Positions 18,524 through 27,422 of a DNA stretch of 64,000 nt are shown piece after piece. The DNA is taken from assembly GCF_900129155.1 (NCBI RefSeq), contig NZ_FQVF01000004.1, forward strand, positions 186,001 to 250,000, written 5' to 3'. The first letter of the stretch is position 1; each line of letters starts with the position of its first letter. Position numbers and translations under genes: made by a program. Source of the DNA: Marinomonas polaris DSM 16579 (GTDB taxonomy: Bacteria; Pseudomonadota; Gammaproteobacteria; Pseudomonadales; Marinomonadaceae). The notes beneath the pieces are model-generated. The model was given only the letters and a program-made list of their open reading frames with translations, was not told the origin of the DNA and searched no databases.

Positions 18524-21161
18524 AAACGAATCTGAAACCCGTGCTGAGTTAATCTCGCCTAAATTGGCGCTAGACGGCTGGGGCGTTATTAACCCTAATG
18601 CTAGTGATCCTAATGTTATTGATCCGACAGCTAGTGACCTGAGTGTTATTCGTCGTGAAGTAGAGATCACCGCTGGGCGTATTTTAGGGGGCGGCAAACG
18701 TGCTGCAAACCTAAAGTGCGACTATGTATTGGAGTTTAAAGGTCGTAAATTAGCCGCGGTTGAGGCGAAACGAGAAAACCTAAGTTACACCGAAGGCGTA
18801 CGCCAAGCAAAAGACTACGCCCAGCGTTTACAGTGTCGCTTTGCTTATGCCACCAACGGCCATGAAATTTACCAAATCGACATGGTAACGGGCGAAGAGA
18901 AGCAAGTAGACCGTTATTTAAGCCCTGAGGAAATGTGGGCGGCGGCTTTCAGTGGTGGCAATAATAACGGCGTAGCAGAACCTGAGTTTACCAGCACATG
19001 GCGCGAGCGTTTCTCCCAAATCCCTTTTGAAAAGAAAGGCGATTGGCAACCACGTTATTATCAAGAAAATGCCATCAACCAAGCTTTAGAGGCCATTACC
19101 CAAGGCAAAGATCGTATTTTACTGACTCTCGCCACAGGCACAGGGAAAACCTGTATTGCGTTTCAAATCACCTGGAAATTATTTCATAGCCGCTGGAGTT
19201 TGCAGGCAGCAAAGAATCCAAGTAAGGCTAAAAAGCGTCCACGTATTTTATTTCTTGCCGATCGAAATGTCTTAACCAAACAAGCCTTCAATGACTTTGG
19301 TGCTTTTGGTGAAGACGCGGTGGTAAGGATTACGCCGAGTGAAATAAAAAAAGCCAAAGGCGTCCCTAAAAATGCCAGTATCTTTATGGCGATTTTCCAA
19401 ACCCTGATGACGGATTCAGCAACGAATGCAGCCAGTAACGGGAATGTAGACTCAGAAGAAGAGCAGGAAAGCGAAGACTTCGAGCAACCGCTATTCACCG
19501 ACACCAGTGCTTGTAATTTCCGACACTACCCAGAAGATTTTTTTGACTTCATTATCATCGACGAATGTCACCGCGGCGGCGCCAATGATGAAAGCTCGTG
19601 GCGCGATATTCTTAACTACTTTTCACCTGCTGTGCAATTGGGTTTAACCGCGACACCAAAACGTACCGACAATGCCGACAGTTATAAATACTTTGGCGAG
19701 CCAGTTTACAGCTATACCTTAAAACAAGGCATTAATGACGGCTTTTTAACACCGTTTAAGGTGTATCCCATTGTCGGCACCATGGATGAATACGTTTACA
19801 CGCCGGGCGATGCTGTTAGTTTTAAAGGCGAGCCAGAACCCGGCAGAGTTTATAAAGAAGGTGACTTTAACCGCATCATCACCATCCCAAAACGGGAAGA
19901 AAAGCGCGTGCAGTATTGGATGGATCATATTAATCCGAAGGAAAAAACCATCGTATTTTGTGCCACCCAAGAACACGCAGGCCAAGTACGAAATTATATT
20001 AACCAATACGCTCATGCAAAAAAATGGACAACCAATCCTAATTATTGCGTACGCATTACCGCCAATGATGGCGCAGCGGGTGAAAATGATTTACGAACCT
20101 TTTGTGATAACGAAAAAACCATACCGACCATATTAACGACGTCACGCAAGTTATCGACCGGTGTAGACGCCCGTAACGTGCGCAATATCGTGTTGATGCG
20201 TGAATGCAAAAACATGATTGAGTTTAAGCAGATTATTGGTCGTGGTACGCGAATGTACGATGGCAAATCCTTTTTCACCATCTACGACTTTGTCAAAGCG
20301 CATCATAACTTTTCCGATCCTGAATGGGATGGTGAACCGCTGCCTCCTGAAGGCAAAATAGACGCAGAACCTTGCGATATTTGCCATACTAATCCTTGTA
20401 CTTGTCTGTGTTTGGATTGTGGCTTTAACCCATGTAATTGCCAAATTGATACGCTAGACGAGCCGTGTGATATGTGCCAACAATCTCCTTGCCAATGCTC
20501 CGAAGGATCAGATGGGCCTTGTCAAAACTGTGGAAATACGCCTTGCAGCTGTGCGACGGATGATGACGATGAGCCCAGCAAACCAGAAAAAATAGTCATC
20601 ACGCTAACAGATGGTAAAACACGTCAAATACAGCACATGAAAAGTGTTTTGTTTATGGGCGCGAATGGCGATATGCTGACAGCTTATCAATTTATCGGTG
20701 AAATGTTTGGTGATCTACCGCGCTTTTTCCGTAATGAAGATGAATTGCGTAACATTTGGAGTGACCCGACAACGCGTGAAAAGCTTTTAACGGATTTGCA
20801 TGAAGCAGGTTACGACGATGAAAAACTCGATAACATGAAAGATATTATCGATGCCAAAGACAGTGACGTGTATGACCTATTAGCTTATGTGGCTTATGCC
20901 AGAGACACTCACACTCGCAAAGAGCGTGTATTCAATGCGAAACCCAGTATTTCCAAGGCGTTCACCTACAAACAAGTCGAGTTTATCGAGTTCATTTTAG
21001 ATAAATACATAGAAGATGGCGTACAAGAATTAGCCGCTAAGAAAATGCGCAGCTTAGTTGAACTTAAATACAACACCATCAGTGACGCCGCCGCAGAATT
21101 TGGCTCTCCTGCGGCGATACGCGACACCTTTATTGGTTTTCAGCGTTATTTATACGAATAG
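18516..21161 (+). CDS. hsdR: Type I restriction enzyme HsdR (EcoEI-like), with cysteine-rich insert
   Basis: The ATG at 18516, overlapping the previous stop as ATGACTAG, gives 881 residues; an ORF start at 18486 is less likely. The nuclease motif is in LAAVEAKREN. The motor has LATGTGKT, DECHRG and GLTATPKR, followed by the helicase C domain (IIGRGTRMYDG). The C-terminal EcoEI_R domain ends the protein. It translocates DNA using ATP and cuts unmethylated DNA. Two oddities: a 10-residue imperfect duplication near residue 25 (PNASDPNVID then PTASDLSVIR), and a cysteine-rich linker at residues 620-679 with four CxxCxxxxCxC units. Confidence 0.93.
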   Translation: MTRNESETRAELISPKLALDGWGVINPNASDPNVIDPTASDLSVIRREVEITAGRILGGGKRAANLKCDYVLEFKGRKLAAVEAKRENLSYTEGVRQAKDYAQRLQCRFAYATNGHEIYQIDMVTGEEKQVDRYLSPEEMWAAAFSGGNNNGVAEPEFTSTWRERFSQIPFEKKGDWQPRYYQENAINQALEAITQGKDRILLTLATGTGKTCIAFQITWKLFHSRWSLQAAKNPSKAKKRPRILFLADRNVLTKQAFNDFGAFGEDAVVRITPSEIKKAKGVPKNASIFMAIFQTLMTDSATNAASNGNVDSEEEQESEDFEQPLFTDTSACNFRHYPEDFFDFIIIDECHRGGANDESSWRDILNYFSPAVQLGLTATPKRTDNADSYKYFGEPVYSYTLKQGINDGFLTPFKVYPIVGTMDEYVYTPGDAVSFKGEPEPGRVYKEGDFNRIITIPKREEKRVQYWMDHINPKEKTIVFCATQEHAGQVRNYINQYAHAKKWTTNPNYCVRITANDGAAGENDLRTFCDNEKTIPTILTTSRKLSTGVDARNVRNIVLMRECKNMIEFKQIIGRGTRMYDGKSFFTIYDFVKAHHNFSDPEWDGEPLPPEGKIDAEPCDICHTNPCTCLCLDCGFNPCNCQIDTLDEPCDMCQQSPCQCSEGSDGPCQNCGNTPCSCATDDDDEPSKPEKIVITLTDGKTRQIQHMKSVLFMGANGDMLTAYQFIGEMFGDLPRFFRNEDELRNIWSDPTTREKLLTDLHEAGYDDEKLDNMKDIIDAKDSDVYDLLAYVAYARDTHTRKERVFNAKPSISKAFTYKQVEFIEFILDKYIEDGVQELAAKKMRSLVELKYNTISDAAAEFGSPAAIRDTFIGFQRYLYE
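20373..20552 (+). repeat. Four CxxCxxxPCxC protein repeats within HsdR
   Basis: The units are CDICHTNPCTC, CLDCGFNPCNC, CDMCQQSPCQC and CQNCGNTPCSC, spaced by short acidic linkers. They lie between the helicase C domain and the C-terminal EcoEI_R domain. The 16 cysteines are spaced as in small zinc- or metal-binding knuckles. The reading frame is intact on both sides. Confidence 0.9.
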
Positions 21162-21178
21162 ATACGAGCATGTCACGT

Positions 21179-21207
21179 CAGTAAGAGAGTCAAAACACCT
21201 CTTACTG
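21179..21207. terminator. Bidirectional stem-loop between hsdR and the DMT transporter gene
   Basis: CAGTAAGAG and CTCTTACTG form a perfect 9-bp stem with an 11-base loop. It starts 18 bases after the hsdR stop and overlaps the last codons and stop of the convergent transporter gene. No strong T-run is present on either side. Confidence 0.55.
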
Positions 21208-22131
21208 AGCCACTGGCGTTAATTCCGCCTTTCTTAACTCTTTCATCCGCAAGCCAATATTACCTAAAATTAACATCATACCGCCGATGATTTGATAAGC
21301 CGTTAGGCCCATATCAAGGAATAGCCAGTTGATGGCGGCGGCGAAGACAGGGAAAGACAGCTCGGCCAAGGTGGCGAGTTGCGCTGGGACGGTTTTTAGT
21401 CCTTGGTAATAGAACCACATACCGATAAAACCACTCAGCAAAGCCATCGCTACGGCGAGACTTAGATCTATAGATGTCATCGCTGTCAAGGTATCAGACT
21501 GCGCCAGCGCCATCGGCAATAACACCAATAAACCCGCCACAAAACGGCCTGACATGATCGCGTTCGCTGGCATATGTTGATAAGACAAGTATTTACCACA
21601 GACCGTTGCCGCACCCCATGCGATGACCGCAATCAAGGTATAACCATAACCTTTTAGAATGCTCGTGGTGTCGCTTGAATAATGCCATTGCGCATCACCT
21701 AACTGACGTAAATCCGGCCACATCATCACGAAGCTGCCCAATAATATAACCGCTGCCCACTGAACGAAATGCCCTTCAATGCGTTCTTTTAGCAACCAAT
21801 ACGCCAGCAAAATCGCCACGATTGGCTGCAGTTTTTGCAGCAAGATCACCACAGTTGGATTCAGGTAATGGAAAGCTTCGGTAAACGCCAAAGTTCCCAT
21901 TGCAGAGCCAATGCCGCCAATAAAAAACAAACACGAAAAGCCGCCTATCGACATATGACGATAAACATGGCGATAGCGCCACAACATAGGTGCGACAAAC
22001 AGCACCAAGGTTAGGTGTTCGATTAGGACAATTTGCAGAGTGGAATAACCCGCACCCAGCAAGGGGTAACGAATTAAGGTATCAAGCGCCCACGTGAAGC
22101 ACGCGATCATGATAAAGAATGTTCCTGCCAT
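21202..22131 (-). CDS. ribN: EamA/DMT transporter under FMN riboswitch, probable riboflavin importer (RibN-like)
   Basis: The ATG at 22131 gives 309 residues (MAGTFFIMIACFTWALD) and has GGAGA about ten bases upstream; the longer frame to 22209 has no ribosome site. The protein has about ten helices in two EamA halves (early SAMGTLAFTEAF, later SGFIGMWFYYQGLK). DMT proteins carry many solutes, but the leader carries an FMN riboswitch, which in bacteria controls riboflavin synthesis and uptake genes. RibN riboflavin importers belong to this superfamily. The role therefore rests mainly on the riboswitch. It is a single-gene transcript ending in the stem-loop shared with hsdR. Confidence 0.75.
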   Translation of the reverse strand: MAGTFFIMIACFTWALDTLIRYPLLGAGYSTLQIVLIEHLTLVLFVAPMLWRYRHVYRHMSIGGFSCLFFIGGIGSAMGTLAFTEAFHYLNPTVVILLQKLQPIVAILLAYWLLKERIEGHFVQWAAVILLGSFVMMWPDLRQLGDAQWHYSSDTTSILKGYGYTLIAVIAWGAATVCGKYLSYQHMPANAIMSGRFVAGLLVLLPMALAQSDTLTAMTSIDLSLAVAMALLSGFIGMWFYYQGLKTVPAQLATLAELSFPVFAAAINWLFLDMGLTAYQIIGGMMLILGNIGLRMKELRKAELTPVAQ

Positions 22132-22253
22132 CTTTTGGTTTCTCCAAATAATAAGATGTACAGGGGTGATGAGAACGAATAGTACCAAGCGCTGCACATA
22201 AAAAAGCACAGCACAGAAACGCCTAAAGAAATTAGGCGTAACTAAGACTTGGT

Positions 22254-22432
22254 CGATCTTCTATCATCCGGACTATGACCGTCGGCTCTGGAGTCTCACC
22301 AGATCTGCTGACCCTTGCTACTTAAAAGACATGTCTTAAGTTAAGAAACAAGGCGCTCGCGGGCTGTTGATAGACTTTTCAATCTTATCAAATCACCGCC
22401 GGTGGGGAATTTCGCCCCGCCCCGAAGTTCGA
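22254..22432 (-). promoter_or_regulatory. FMN riboswitch (RFN element)
   Basis: Read on the reverse strand, the conserved RFN blocks appear in order: GGGGCGAAATTCCCCACCGG, GGTGATTTG, GCGAGCGCC, AGGGTCAGCAGATCTGGTGA, CCAGAGCCGACGGTC and AGTCCGGATG. Closing P1 pairing is CTTC with GAAG. FMN binding is known to stop expression of the downstream gene by termination or by hiding the ribosome site. About 120 bases separate the aptamer from the transporter ATG, room for an expression platform that I did not resolve. The remaining gap up to rarD (22433-22605) holds the riboswitch promoter and the rarD promoter, with no other feature seen. Confidence 0.96.
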
Positions 22433-22605
22433 TTAATGTAAAAATTTACTGTCTAACTTTAAACCTATCACCCTACTTAGGCAATAAGCTCAAGATGTAT
22501 GCTAATGAAATAATCTATTTCTAATGCAATAAAAAATGTGACCACTTGTCTCGCATTCATATACACTCTCTATCCAAAAATAATTCATTGAACGGGATCA
22601 CTTCA

Positions 22606-23520
22606 ATGCAAACTTCCTCTAAAAGCGGCATTTTATACGCGTTAACAGCATTTACCTTATGGGCCATTGCACCAATCTATTTTAAGGAAATGTCATTTAT
22701 CCCGGCTCAGGAAATCCTCGCTCACCGTATTATTTGGTCATGCCTGATCGTTTTGGTATTAATCATTCTGCTACGTTATACCAGCGCGCTAAAAACTGTG
22801 CTGCGCTCGCCTAGAACCTTATCAGCCATGCTGATTTCAACAGTACTTATTGGCTTTAACTGGGGTATCTTTATTTGGGCTATACAAAACAACAAGATAC
22901 TAAGTGCCAGCTTGGGTTATTACATTAACCCGCTTATTAGTATTTTATTAGGCGTGATTTTCTTTAAAGATAAACTAGATAGGGTACGAAAAGCGGCCGT
23001 TGTTTTATGTTTTTGCGCAGTTGCTTTTGAGGTCATTCAATTTGGTTCATTGCCTTGGATCGCTTTGGCTCTGGCCATTACTTTTGGCTTTTATGGTTTG
23101 GTACGTAAAAAAGTCGCCGTCGATAGCTTTACGGGTATGGCGATTGAAACCGCGATTTTATTACCTTTTGCTCTCGCCTATTTAATACTCAGCGACTCAC
23201 CAAGCACCAATATGTTTGACAACAGCAGCACTGTAAATTGGTTACTATTAGCTTCTGGACCAATAACTATGGTTCCACTCATGTGCTTCGCGGCAGCAGC
23301 TAACAGAGTGAGCCTAGTAACACTTGGGTTCTTCCAATACATAGGTCCCACGGGAATGTTTATCTTAGCGGTATTTTTGTACGACGAGCCGCTCAGCCCA
23401 GAAAAACTCACCACTTTTGTACTGATTTGGTCTGCTCTTGCTATGCTAATTGTGGACTCAATTCGCCGTCTTCGTAAAACCAAAGTGGCGAAGCTTATTG
23501 ATAGTGATGACGCGATATAA
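22606..23520 (+). CDS. rarD: EamA-family transporter RarD
   Basis: I take the ATG at 22606 (MQTSSKSGILYALTAFTLWA; 304 residues, near the usual RarD length) instead of the ORF start at 22546, which would add 20 hydrophilic residues. RarD hallmarks are visible: the opening GILYALTAFTLWAIAPIYFK, the segment AHRIIWSCLIV and the central GFNWGIFIWA with LGYYINPL. The family is annotated as chloramphenicol-sensitivity permease, and its natural substrate is unclear. It is a DMT transporter divergent from the RibN-like gene, but not behind the riboswitch. Confidence 0.9.
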   Translation: MQTSSKSGILYALTAFTLWAIAPIYFKEMSFIPAQEILAHRIIWSCLIVLVLIILLRYTSALKTVLRSPRTLSAMLISTVLIGFNWGIFIWAIQNNKILSASLGYYINPLISILLGVIFFKDKLDRVRKAAVVLCFCAVAFEVIQFGSLPWIALALAITFGFYGLVRKKVAVDSFTGMAIETAILLPFALAYLILSDSPSTNMFDNSSTVNWLLLASGPITMVPLMCFAAAANRVSLVTLGFFQYIGPTGMFILAVFLYDEPLSPEKLTTFVLIWSALAMLIVDSIRRLRKTKVAKLIDSDDAI

Positions 23521-23532
23521 CTCTACTCCCAA

Positions 23533-23557
23533 GGCATGACTCATAGTGAGTCATGCC
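23533..23557. terminator. Perfect 11-bp inverted repeat after rarD
   Basis: GGCATGACTCA and TGAGTCATGCC flank a three-base loop, 12 bases after the rarD stop. The symmetry fits a transcriptional hairpin; a protein-binding palindrome is also possible since no T-run follows. Confidence 0.5.
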
Positions 23558-23703
23558 AACTCAGATACGTCAGAACAATCCGTAAAGATTGACGATTCCC
23601 CGTCATCAACAAGGAAGCTTCGCGGTAACGCATTGATCGACCTATTTATTCACTCACAAAACCCTATTGTTAAGATCATCTTTAAATAAGTTGGATTCTT
23701 ACT

Positions 23704-24141
23704 ATGCATGTTAATGTCCAAAAGACCTTTGCCAAAACCTTTGCTGCTATTTTTTTCACACTTGCCGGTTTTGTAGTCATTGCCAGCTTTGGCGGCGCTA
23801 TAAACGAGTATCGTCACGGTGAGAGCCTTACTCAAGTCATCATCAAAATTATCAATTCCAACATCATCGCCATTGCGGTATTTGAGCTGGCGATGGTCAT
23901 CAACAAAGAATACGGCAGTGATAATGAACATGACGTTATTGTGTTACTGAGACGCACATTACCGCGTTTTATCGGCACGGTTTGTGTTGCGATGGCATTA
24001 GAAGGTCTGATTATGGTGATCAAATACAGCCAACTCGATATGGCGGGTAATTTGTATTATCCAGTGGCAATTGTCGCTAGTTCGGGCTTCTTACTGATTT
24101 CCCTTGGTGTTTTCTTAAAATACGCGCCTCGTGAACATTAA
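23704..24141 (+). CDS. Small membrane protein of unknown function
   Basis: I do not recognise this 145-residue protein. Four hydrophobic stretches are visible: FAAIFFTLAGFVVIASFGG, a middle NIIAIAVFELAMVI, FIGTVCVAMALEGLIMVI and a C-terminal VAIVASSGFLLISLGVFL. The loops carry charged residues (EYRHGES, NKEYGSDNEHD). It probably lies in the inner membrane. It stands alone between rarD and the ATP-grasp gene, and its codon use looks like that of its neighbours. No function is proposed. Confidence 0.7.
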   Translation: MHVNVQKTFAKTFAAIFFTLAGFVVIASFGGAINEYRHGESLTQVIIKIINSNIIAIAVFELAMVINKEYGSDNEHDVIVLLRRTLPRFIGTVCVAMALEGLIMVIKYSQLDMAGNLYYPVAIVASSGFLLISLGVFLKYAPREH

Positions 24142-24275
24142 TTTTTTTAGAACAAAAATGATCAAAAAAATGAATTATCTAGCACCATAAGTTATTTAAA
24201 ATCATGGCATTTTTTGTTTCTTTTTTAGCCTCCAAGCCTCACAATCGCGGCATGTTTGGCTACTGATTATACATA

Positions 24276-25082
24276 ATGAAGATCATCTCGTTTGACGCGC
24301 TAAGAACCCTCCACTTACCTCAGGTTAAATACATTAAACCCGAGTCGATGTACGAACATTTGGAGGAAATCAAAGAAGCTGATTGGCTGCTATTTCCACA
24401 ATATTGGCAACTTACGGCTTTGGTTTACGGACTGAAAAAACGTATTTTCCCAAGCCTTGCGTCATACATGATTGGTCACGACAAAGTCGAAATGACACGA
24501 ACATTTCGTACTGTTGCACCACAACAACATCCTTATACGGTTATTTCTGCTAATACACCTTATGAAGCGGAGAAAATCTGGGACGAAATGCCATCACCTT
24601 TTGTGGCTAAAATTCCACGCAGCAGCATGGGCAATGGTGTATTTTTAATAGAAACCATTGGTCAGTGGCGAGATTATGTTGCTAAAACTGATGTTTTGTA
24701 TGTGCAAGAGTACTTGCCAATAGACAGAGACATGCGTGTTATTTGGGTCGGCAACAAAATCGTCAGTGGTTATTGGCGTCTACAGTCAGACAATGGTTTT
24801 CACAATAACATCAGCCAAGGCGGACAGGTGGAAGTTGCATTGATTCCAAAAGAAGCTCAAGACCTAGTGACTTATTTGGCTCAATCTCTAGACATAAACC
24901 ACGCAGGGTTCGATATCGCTATGGTTGGATCTGTGCCTTATGTGATCGAGATAAACCGCATTTTTGGCAACCAAGGACTGCCAACTATCCAACAGGATGT
25001 GAATACCGAACTGCTCAGTTATCTAAATGAACAACATTTTTTATCAACCGCTATGCTAATTGATCAACCAAGCGGTTTTTAA
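24276..25082 (+). CDS. RimK-like ATP-grasp protein
   Basis: This 268-residue protein has the ATP-grasp C-terminal half: FVAKIPRSSMGNGVFLIE (nucleotide lysine and flexible loop), then VQEYLPIDRDMRVIWVG and the metal-binding segment PYVIEINRIFGNQG. The family ligates a carboxylate to an amine or thiol, as in RimK, GshB and related enzymes. The N-terminal 90 residues are unlike standard RimK. No ribosome site is evident before the ATG. The neighbours (membrane protein, phytase) give no hint of substrate. A second, different RimK-like protein is at 39487. Confidence 0.8.
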   Translation: MKIISFDALRTLHLPQVKYIKPESMYEHLEEIKEADWLLFPQYWQLTALVYGLKKRIFPSLASYMIGHDKVEMTRTFRTVAPQQHPYTVISANTPYEAEKIWDEMPSPFVAKIPRSSMGNGVFLIETIGQWRDYVAKTDVLYVQEYLPIDRDMRVIWVGNKIVSGYWRLQSDNGFHNNISQGGQVEVALIPKEAQDLVTYLAQSLDINHAGFDIAMVGSVPYVIEINRIFGNQGLPTIQQDVNTELLSYLNEQHFLSTAMLIDQPSGF

Positions 25083-25272
25083 CAACGCCTTTGATCATGC
25101 CAAGGTGTACTTACACCGTCATACCTTGAGATCTTTGCACTACTACTGAGTAAAGATCTTACCTTCATAAAATAATACGCTAAAGTACTCGGAATAGAAT
25201 TGCGTCATCGTCGCGTCACAAAATACAGATAAACTGACAGCACAGTTCAATTATCCTATTAAGGGCACTCCT

Positions 25273-26652
25273 TTGAATACTAGAGCATTTATTCCTGTAA
25301 TCGGCATGTTGGCATTAGCTGGCTGCAGTTCTGTTAATACGACATCAAACGCCTCTACTGATACTTATGTATACGGCACAAAATCTGTTTATGCTCCGCA
25401 AGACAGTGTAGAAAACTACAGTACAGTTCCAGCAAGCTACACACTGGTTTACACTGAGTTAGTCGCTCGTCACGGTTCTCGTGCACTTTCTAGCCCGAAA
25501 TATGACGACATCAGTTTAAAAATCTGGCAAGCCGCCAAAGAACAAAACGCACTGACTCCTCTTGGCGAACGCTTGGGTGCTGAAATCGAGCGTTTAATGG
25601 CAGCCAACGTCAAAATGGGCTACGGCAACTTATCTAAATTGGGCAATCAAGAGCAAATTCAAATCGGTGAGCGTATGGCACAACGCAACGCCAGTTTGTT
25701 AAACCAAGCAGTGCAAAACCAGCAACAAATCTCTTTTGAATATTCAGGACAAGATCGCGCAAGAGACAGTGGTCTAGCATTCGTTCAAGGCTTAGAAAAC
25801 GTCAATCCAGATTTGACGCCTCTCATCAGCAAGCCTGTGAAAAACAAAGCTCAGTTATACTTCCACAAGCAAGACAACAACAAAGACTACCAAGACTACG
25901 TCGAGGAAAATCCTCAACTACGCGCGGCAGTCGATCATTTATTTGACCAGCCAAAATCACATCAAGTCGCGCGAGAAATGCTAGAACGCGTTTATTCACC
26001 AGCCTTTGTCGATCAACTTGCAGAAGGCAAACTGTCTTTCGTCAAAGTTGGTAAGAAAAAACCAACCGTTTACAACGATGTAGAAGCAGCCATCCAACTT
26101 TTTAATCTTTACCTAATTGCTCCAGGGTTAGCTGATGAAGCAGGCGAACAGCCATGGAACTTCACCCAGTTCGTCACCCCAAAAGAATCTCAGTGGCTGT
26201 CTTATGTTTTGGATGGTGAAGATTATTACGAAAAAGGTCCTAGCTTCGCTGATACCAATATCACCTATAAAATGGCGTCCGTGCTAGAAGATGATTTTTT
26301 CAATGAGATCAAGGGCGTACAAGACGGCACAAATACCAAAGCAGCAAAAATACGCTTTGCCCATGCTGAAACCATCATTCCATTTGCCGCACAAATGCAG
26401 CTAAAAGGCAGTGAAGCTGGCGTGTCTCGTGACGCTGGCTATACGTTACAAACTAGCCCTTGGCGTGGCGGTTGGGTATCACCATACAGTGCAAATATTC
26501 AATGGGATGTTTACCGTACTCAAGCTGGCAGCTTGTTGGTGAAAATGCTTTATAACGAGAAAGAAACCGCTTTTAAAGACAGCTGTAAACCAATTTCTAC
26601 TGGAAGCTATTTTTATCAATTCTCTGAGTTAACTCGATGCTACGATAAATAA
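25273..26652 (+). CDS. MINPP-like histidine acid phosphatase lipoprotein (probable phytase)
   Basis: This 459-residue protein starts with a TTG that has AAGGG nine bases upstream. The lipoprotein signal has lipobox LAGC with C18 as the modified cysteine, so it is anchored in the inner or outer membrane and faces the periplasm or outside. The catalytic RHGSR near residue 66 supplies the nucleophilic histidine. The proton-donor motif is HAE (FAHAETIIPFAAQM), as in multiple inositol polyphosphate phosphatases, instead of the HD of classic phytases. The family removes phosphates from inositol hexakisphosphate and lower inositol phosphates. The 190-bp upstream gap contains an AGATCTTT/AAAGATCT inverted repeat at about 25130-25160. 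Confidence 0.88.
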   Translation: MNTRAFIPVIGMLALAGCSSVNTTSNASTDTYVYGTKSVYAPQDSVENYSTVPASYTLVYTELVARHGSRALSSPKYDDISLKIWQAAKEQNALTPLGERLGAEIERLMAANVKMGYGNLSKLGNQEQIQIGERMAQRNASLLNQAVQNQQQISFEYSGQDRARDSGLAFVQGLENVNPDLTPLISKPVKNKAQLYFHKQDNNKDYQDYVEENPQLRAAVDHLFDQPKSHQVAREMLERVYSPAFVDQLAEGKLSFVKVGKKKPTVYNDVEAAIQLFNLYLIAPGLADEAGEQPWNFTQFVTPKESQWLSYVLDGEDYYEKGPSFADTNITYKMASVLEDDFFNEIKGVQDGTNTKAAKIRFAHAETIIPFAAQMQLKGSEAGVSRDAGYTLQTSPWRGGWVSPYSANIQWDVYRTQAGSLLVKMLYNEKETAFKDSCKPISTGSYFYQFSELTRCYDK

Positions 26653-26684
26653 TAACTAGGCAGAAAACGCCAAACTTAATAATC

Positions 26685-26725
26685 AAAAACAGTCATAACA
26701 CAAAAAATGTCATGGCTGTTTTTTT
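26685..26725 (+). terminator. Rho-independent terminator of the phytase gene
   Basis: AAAACAGTCAT pairs with ATGGCTGTTTT (including one T-G wobble) around an A-rich loop and runs into seven Ts, about 35 bases after the phytase stop. It is also positioned between two convergent genes. Confidence 0.75.
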
Positions 26726-26760
26726 ATTGCTTGAACTTTTTTTTACAACAGAACCATTGA

Positions 26761-27231
26761 CTACTGAATCTGCCTTGCCATTATGATCATCTTATCAAGA
26801 GCAGTATTTAATGGCTTTGCGACTTCAGGTCTAATACGAGTATTTGCCGAACAATCATTGATGGCTGCCGCGTATTCTGTAAACAATTTTTTCTCTGAAT
26901 AACGCTCACTAAGATGTTTAAAAAAAGTTGCTCTTTGGCGATCAAACAGCTTTTGCATCAACTTGGCTTGCATCTCGTTACCACCATACATGCTTAATAG
27001 TTTTGGCGTAATAACATCATTTTTAAGGTAATTTTTATAAGCAGATAAGCCACTATGAACGATTGCCATATCATCCAAGGTATAGTGATCGGAAAAATTG
27101 TCTAATGTAGTGTTGACAAAATCTACCAGAGCTAAACAAGAGTTAAGTTCATTAATTGAAGGATTCGCCGCAAACATCGCAGGCGAAAAAAATAAACTGA
27201 GGACAAGCATTAAGTGGTTTTTCGTTTTCAC
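26761..27231 (-). CDS. Periplasmic protein of unknown function
   Basis: I chose the GTG at 27231, seven bases after a strong AAGGAG site, giving 156 residues; the ATG at 27288 would place a basic stretch before the signal peptide. The signal is NHLMLVLSLFFSPAMFA, with cleavage after AMFA. The mature protein is helical and charged, with two cysteines (NSCLALVDF and NDCSANTR) that could form a disulfide. I do not recognise a family. The neighbouring phytase gene is convergent, so no operon is implied. Confidence 0.75.
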   Translation of the reverse strand: MKTKNHLMLVLSLFFSPAMFAANPSINELNSCLALVDFVNTTLDNFSDHYTLDDMAIVHSGLSAYKNYLKNDVITPKLLSMYGGNEMQAKLMQKLFDRQRATFFKHLSERYSEKKLFTEYAAAINDCSANTRIRPEVAKPLNTALDKMIIMARQIQ

Positions 27232-27422
27232 AGCCCTTCTCCTTTTTATTATTTTTGTATTGCGGATTAAATGCTCAACGGATCGCACTAAGCCCGTTTA
27301 CATAAAGTAACACCAAGACTGATTTAAGCAAAAACTTATCGTAAATAGTTATCAACAATACTTCGCTGATCTAAACGACTAGAACACACAAATAATATAA
27401 TGTCTTCAATATTAAACCGAGA

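Noticed and set aside
24276-25082. ATP-grasp at 24276 considered as part of the GAK-like system
   Set aside because: It is 12 kb away, has a different N-terminal region and no kinase neighbours.
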